Assembly: GCA_036446835.1 (NCBI GenBank)
Contig: JAZFTT010000249.1
Location: 1 to 8,718, forward strand
Reading direction: 5' to 3'
Length of the DNA stretch: 8,718 bases
Source: SZUA-217 sp036446835
GTDB lineage: Bacteria > Actinomycetota > Acidimicrobiia > Spongiisociales > ZC4RG35
Each line of letters begins with the position of its first letter. The stretch's first letter is position 1. The translations under genes were made by a program, and so were the position numbers. The notes below the pieces were generated by a model, which made no database searches, was not told where the DNA came from, and saw nothing but the letters and a program-made list of their open reading frames with translations. Below, in pieces: positions 6,494 to 8,718 of this stretch.

Positions 6494-6519
6494 TGAGCCG
6501 AGTCTCCAACGCCTTAGCT

Positions 6520-6531
6520 GAGCGATCGCTC
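6520..6531. promoter_or_regulatory. Palindrome in the divergent intergenic region
   Basis: GAGCGATCGCTC is a perfect 12-bp palindrome in the 64-base gap between the divergent lipoprotein and ACT-domain genes. Its place suits an operator shared by both promoters, but no -10/-35 pair was recognised nearby. The GCGATCGC core could also be a methylation or chance site. Confidence 0.3.
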
Positions 6532-6557
6532 CTCCGTTTCAAAGAAAGGCACCAATA

Positions 6558-6938
6558 GTGCGAGATCTAACCATTCTCATGGATATGCAAGTCGGCCGAC
6601 CTGCCGAAATGCTCGAGGCAGCGGTCGAACAGGGAATCACCGTTGTGGCCGCGTGCGTCTTTCCGCGTCTGGGCGGCCGAGTCGCCCACGTAGCCGTGCA
6701 AGACGACGACGTGAAGAAGGTAACAGCGATCGTCGAGGCCGGAGGCGGGGTCGTTGCTGATGTCCGCGACTGTGTCGTGGTTCCGCCGGACTTCTCGGGC
6801 GGCCTGCCTGCGGCAGCAAAAGCGGCCGCCGAGGCGGGTCACATGGTGAATGTTTCTTACTACGGCGCTCAGGGAGAGTTCATCATGGCCTCGCCCGATC
6901 CCATAGCGCTGCGCCAAGCCCTAGACCTGATGAAGTGA
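6558..6938 (+). CDS. Tandem ACT-domain protein
   Basis: A 126-residue soluble protein with the alternating strand-helix pattern of ACT domains. The first unit (about 2-74) begins 'RDLTILMDMQVGRPAEMLEAAVEQGI', giving strand, loop and helix, then 'VAHVAVQDDDVKKVTAIVEAGG'. A second, shorter unit runs from about 82 to 123 ('HMVNVSYYGAQGEFIMASPD'). ACT domains bind small ligands, usually amino acids, and free-standing ones often regulate partner proteins or dimerise. No catalytic domain is attached, and neither ligand nor partner can be read from the sequence. The start is GTG at 6558 with AAGG (6546-6549) eight bases upstream; the later Met codons would delete the first strand. It is convergent with the glutamate synthase gene, which hints at, but does not show, a nitrogen-metabolism role. 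Confidence 0.7.
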   Translation: MRDLTILMDMQVGRPAEMLEAAVEQGITVVAACVFPRLGGRVAHVAVQDDDVKKVTAIVEAGGGVVADVRDCVVVPPDFSGGLPAAAKAAAEAGHMVNVSYYGAQGEFIMASPDPIALRQALDLMK

Positions 6939-7090
6939 GATGCTCAGACTCCGTAGGCTGATTCTTGCGCTCTACCCAATGCACGGCCTTGGCAGTCTCG
7001 ACGCTTTCGCGCCATTGACTTCGCGTGGGCCAGGTGTAGAACCGGAGCCGACATCTAGAAAATAGAAGGAGCGTCGGACGTTGCTGTCTC

Positions 7091-8718
7091 TCAAACGATC
7101 TGGACCGAAGACGGTCTTGCCTGCTCGGTGAGCGGAATTGGCTCTTTGCCCGATGCGGCGATTACCCAAAAGGATGCCAGCGTCTCAGAGATACGGTTGA
7201 GCAGCATCCGTGCGGTGGGGCTGGCGGTGTATTCGATGTGCTGCTCGATCAGCGATGAGATTTCCGCGGCGTCGGTCTCGGTGGGACGTCGGGCGTCTGG
7301 TGCAGTCTCAGCGATTCGTCCTTTGAGCTTGACTTCGGGGTCCCACACGTAAGCGATGCCGCCTGTCATCCCGGCGCCGAAGTTTCGTCCGACGTCACCG
7401 AGAATCAGAACGGCTCCTCCGGTCATGTACTCACATCCGTGGTCCGAACAGCCTTCGATCACAGCGGTCGCTCCCGAGTTTCGCACCGCGAACCGTTGGC
7501 CGACCGTTCCGGCGAAGAAGACCTTTCCACCTGTGGCCCCGTAAAGAACCGCGTTTCCGGCGACATGAGGTGTGGGGCCGTCGACCCGCCGGTTCGGCGT
7601 AACTGAGAGGACACCTCCACCCATGCCTTTGGCGACGTAGTCGTTGGCGACACCTTTCAGTCGGAGGGTTACGCCTGGTGAGAGCCATGCGCCGAGACTC
7701 TGACCGGCGGTGCCCGCCAGTTTGACGTCGATAGTTCCCTCGGGGAGGCCGTCTGGTCCGTGTTTGGCGGTGATCGCTCCCGACAGTCTCGCTCCTATGG
7801 CCCGGTCTATGTTCCGGATCGGGTACGCCAGCTTCACCGGTTCACCATTTGCTATTGCGTCTTCGGCGTCGATGACCAATCGTCTGGCAAGACTCGACGA
7901 CGGAGACGGCTTGTACCCGGAGTGCTGCTTACGTCCCTGGGAGGCAACGAGGATGGCGAGGAGATCGGCCGCCAACGGATGTTCGGCATCGGTGGGGCGC
8001 AACAGGTCTGCCCGGCCGACGATCTCCTCGATCGTCGGGACACCCAACACGGAGAGATGTAGACGCACTTCTTCTGCGACATGGCGGAAGAGCATCACGA
8101 TCTGGTCGGCGCTGCCGGTGAACTTGGCCCTCAGATCTTCCCGTTGGGTTGTGATGCCGACCGGACAGGTGTTGAGATGACAATGTCTGACCATCTTGCA
8201 GCCCATCGCCAGAAGCGGAAGCGTCCCGAAGCCGAACCTCTCAGCACCCAAAAGGGCGGCGACGACAACGTCGCGTCCGGTGCGGAGACCCCCGTCAGTC
8301 TCCAGAACAACCATTGACCGGTGTCCGTTGGCGACGAGGACCTGGTGAGCCTCGGCGATGCCCAACTCCCACGGGGAGCCGGCGTGCTTTATCGAAACGA
8401 GTGGCGAGGCGCCGGTGCCTCCCTCGGAGCCCGAAATGGTGATCACGTCGGCATCGGCTTTCGCCACCCCGACGGCGATGGTGCCCACACCAGGCTCGCT
8501 GACCAGCTTGACAGAGACCCGGACGGTGGGTTTGAACGCTTTGAGGTCGTATATCAACTCCGCAAGGTCCTCAATGGAGTAGATGTCATGATGCGGCGGA
8601 GGCGAGATGAGGGGGACACCGGGCAAGGTGTGTCGTAGCCGGGCGATTTCGGCCGTCACCTTGTGGCCGGGAAGCTGACCCCCTTCCCCGGGCTTTGACC
8701 CCTGCGCCATCTTGATCT
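7091..8718 (-). CDS. gltB: Glutamate synthase large chain, C-terminal part (5' end outside window)
   Basis: The frame stays open to the right edge, so this is the last 541 or so residues of a protein normally about 1500 long that makes glutamate from 2-oxoglutarate and glutamine-derived ammonia. Numbering from the Met codon at 8710, 'KPGEGGQLPG' (6-15) and 'PPPHHDIYSIEDL' (37-49) belong to the FMN-binding synthase domain. 'ISGSEGGTGASP' (92-103) follows, and the 3Fe-4S cluster cysteines are Cys171, Cys177 and Cys182 in 'CKMVRHCHLNTCPVGI'. The C-terminal half is the beta-helical GXGXG domain, with repeats such as 'GGGVLSVTPN', 'GATGGKVFFAG' and 'GRNFGAGMTGGIAYVWDPE'. All visible motifs are intact. 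The small chain gene gltD does not follow it: the next 150 bases are non-coding and then comes a convergent gene. Confidence 0.96.
   Translation of the reverse strand, partial: IKMAQGSKPGEGGQLPGHKVTAEIARLRHTLPGVPLISPPPHHDIYSIEDLAELIYDLKAFKPTVRVSVKLVSEPGVGTIAVGVAKADADVITISGSEGGTGASPLVSIKHAGSPWELGIAEAHQVLVANGHRSMVVLETDGGLRTGRDVVVAALLGAERFGFGTLPLLAMGCKMVRHCHLNTCPVGITTQREDLRAKFTGSADQIVMLFRHVAEEVRLHLSVLGVPTIEEIVGRADLLRPTDAEHPLAADLLAILVASQGRKQHSGYKPSPSSSLARRLVIDAEDAIANGEPVKLAYPIRNIDRAIGARLSGAITAKHGPDGLPEGTIDVKLAGTAGQSLGAWLSPGVTLRLKGVANDYVAKGMGGGVLSVTPNRRVDGPTPHVAGNAVLYGATGGKVFFAGTVGQRFAVRNSGATAVIEGCSDHGCEYMTGGAVLILGDVGRNFGAGMTGGIAYVWDPEVKLKGRIAETAPDARRPTETDAAEISSLIEQHIEYTASPTARMLLNRISETLASFWVIAASGKEPIPLTEQARPSSVQIV

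Noticed and set aside
6528..6536. GGAGGAG on the minus strand upstream of the lipoprotein gene
   Set aside because: No ATG, GTG or TTG follows at usable spacing in the lipoprotein frame; the TTG at 6493 remains the best start, so the match is probably fortuitous.
6939..7090. Convergent spacer between the ACT gene and gltB, searched for a terminator or small gene
   Set aside because: Only short weak pairings such as CCGAC/GTCGG were found, and no reading frame with a convincing start.

Overview
The window reads as chromosomal DNA of a high-GC Gram-positive bacterium. The secreted solute-binding lipoprotein has a lipobox followed by a Thr/Gly/Asp-rich linker, GTG and TTG starts are in use, and long antisense open frames are common. 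All of this fits Actinobacteria, and the linker style recalls Acidimicrobiia. The lineage is inference; no rRNA or marker gene is present.

Layout. (1) Positions 2-388 (+) hold the end of a cupredoxin-like copper protein, closed by a hairpin terminator that probably serves both strands. (2) Positions 556-5928 form an inositol-type or related polyol uptake and oxidation locus. A LacI-family repressor (-) diverges from an operon (+) that encodes an IolG-like NAD-dependent dehydrogenase, a truncated remnant of an IolE/inosose-dehydratase-like TIM-barrel gene, a solute-binding lipoprotein, an RbsC-type permease and a single-domain sugar ABC ATPase. A perfect 14-bp palindrome of LacI-family type lies just downstream of a good promoter for the operon, so repression by the neighbouring regulator is the obvious model. 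A strong 13-bp stem separates the binding-protein gene from the permease gene. (3) Positions 5957-6493 (-) encode a small lipoprotein with an HExxH metallopeptidase motif, convergent with the ABC operon. (4) Positions 6558-6938 (+) encode a tandem ACT-domain protein of unknown ligand. (5) Positions 7091-8718 (-) hold the C-terminal part of the glutamate synthase large chain; its N-terminus lies beyond the window.

How it works together (inference): the lipoprotein captures a cyclitol or sugar outside the cell, the permease and ATPase import it, and the IolG-like enzyme oxidises the 2-position hydroxyl. The LacI protein would release its operator when ligand is present. The next pathway step, inosose dehydration, appears broken in this operon: the gene has a good ribosome binding site and a convincing N-terminus but ends after 48 codons. 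No wholly new system is visible. The points most worth checking are this remnant, the operator, the intra-operon hairpin and the metallopeptidase lipoprotein.
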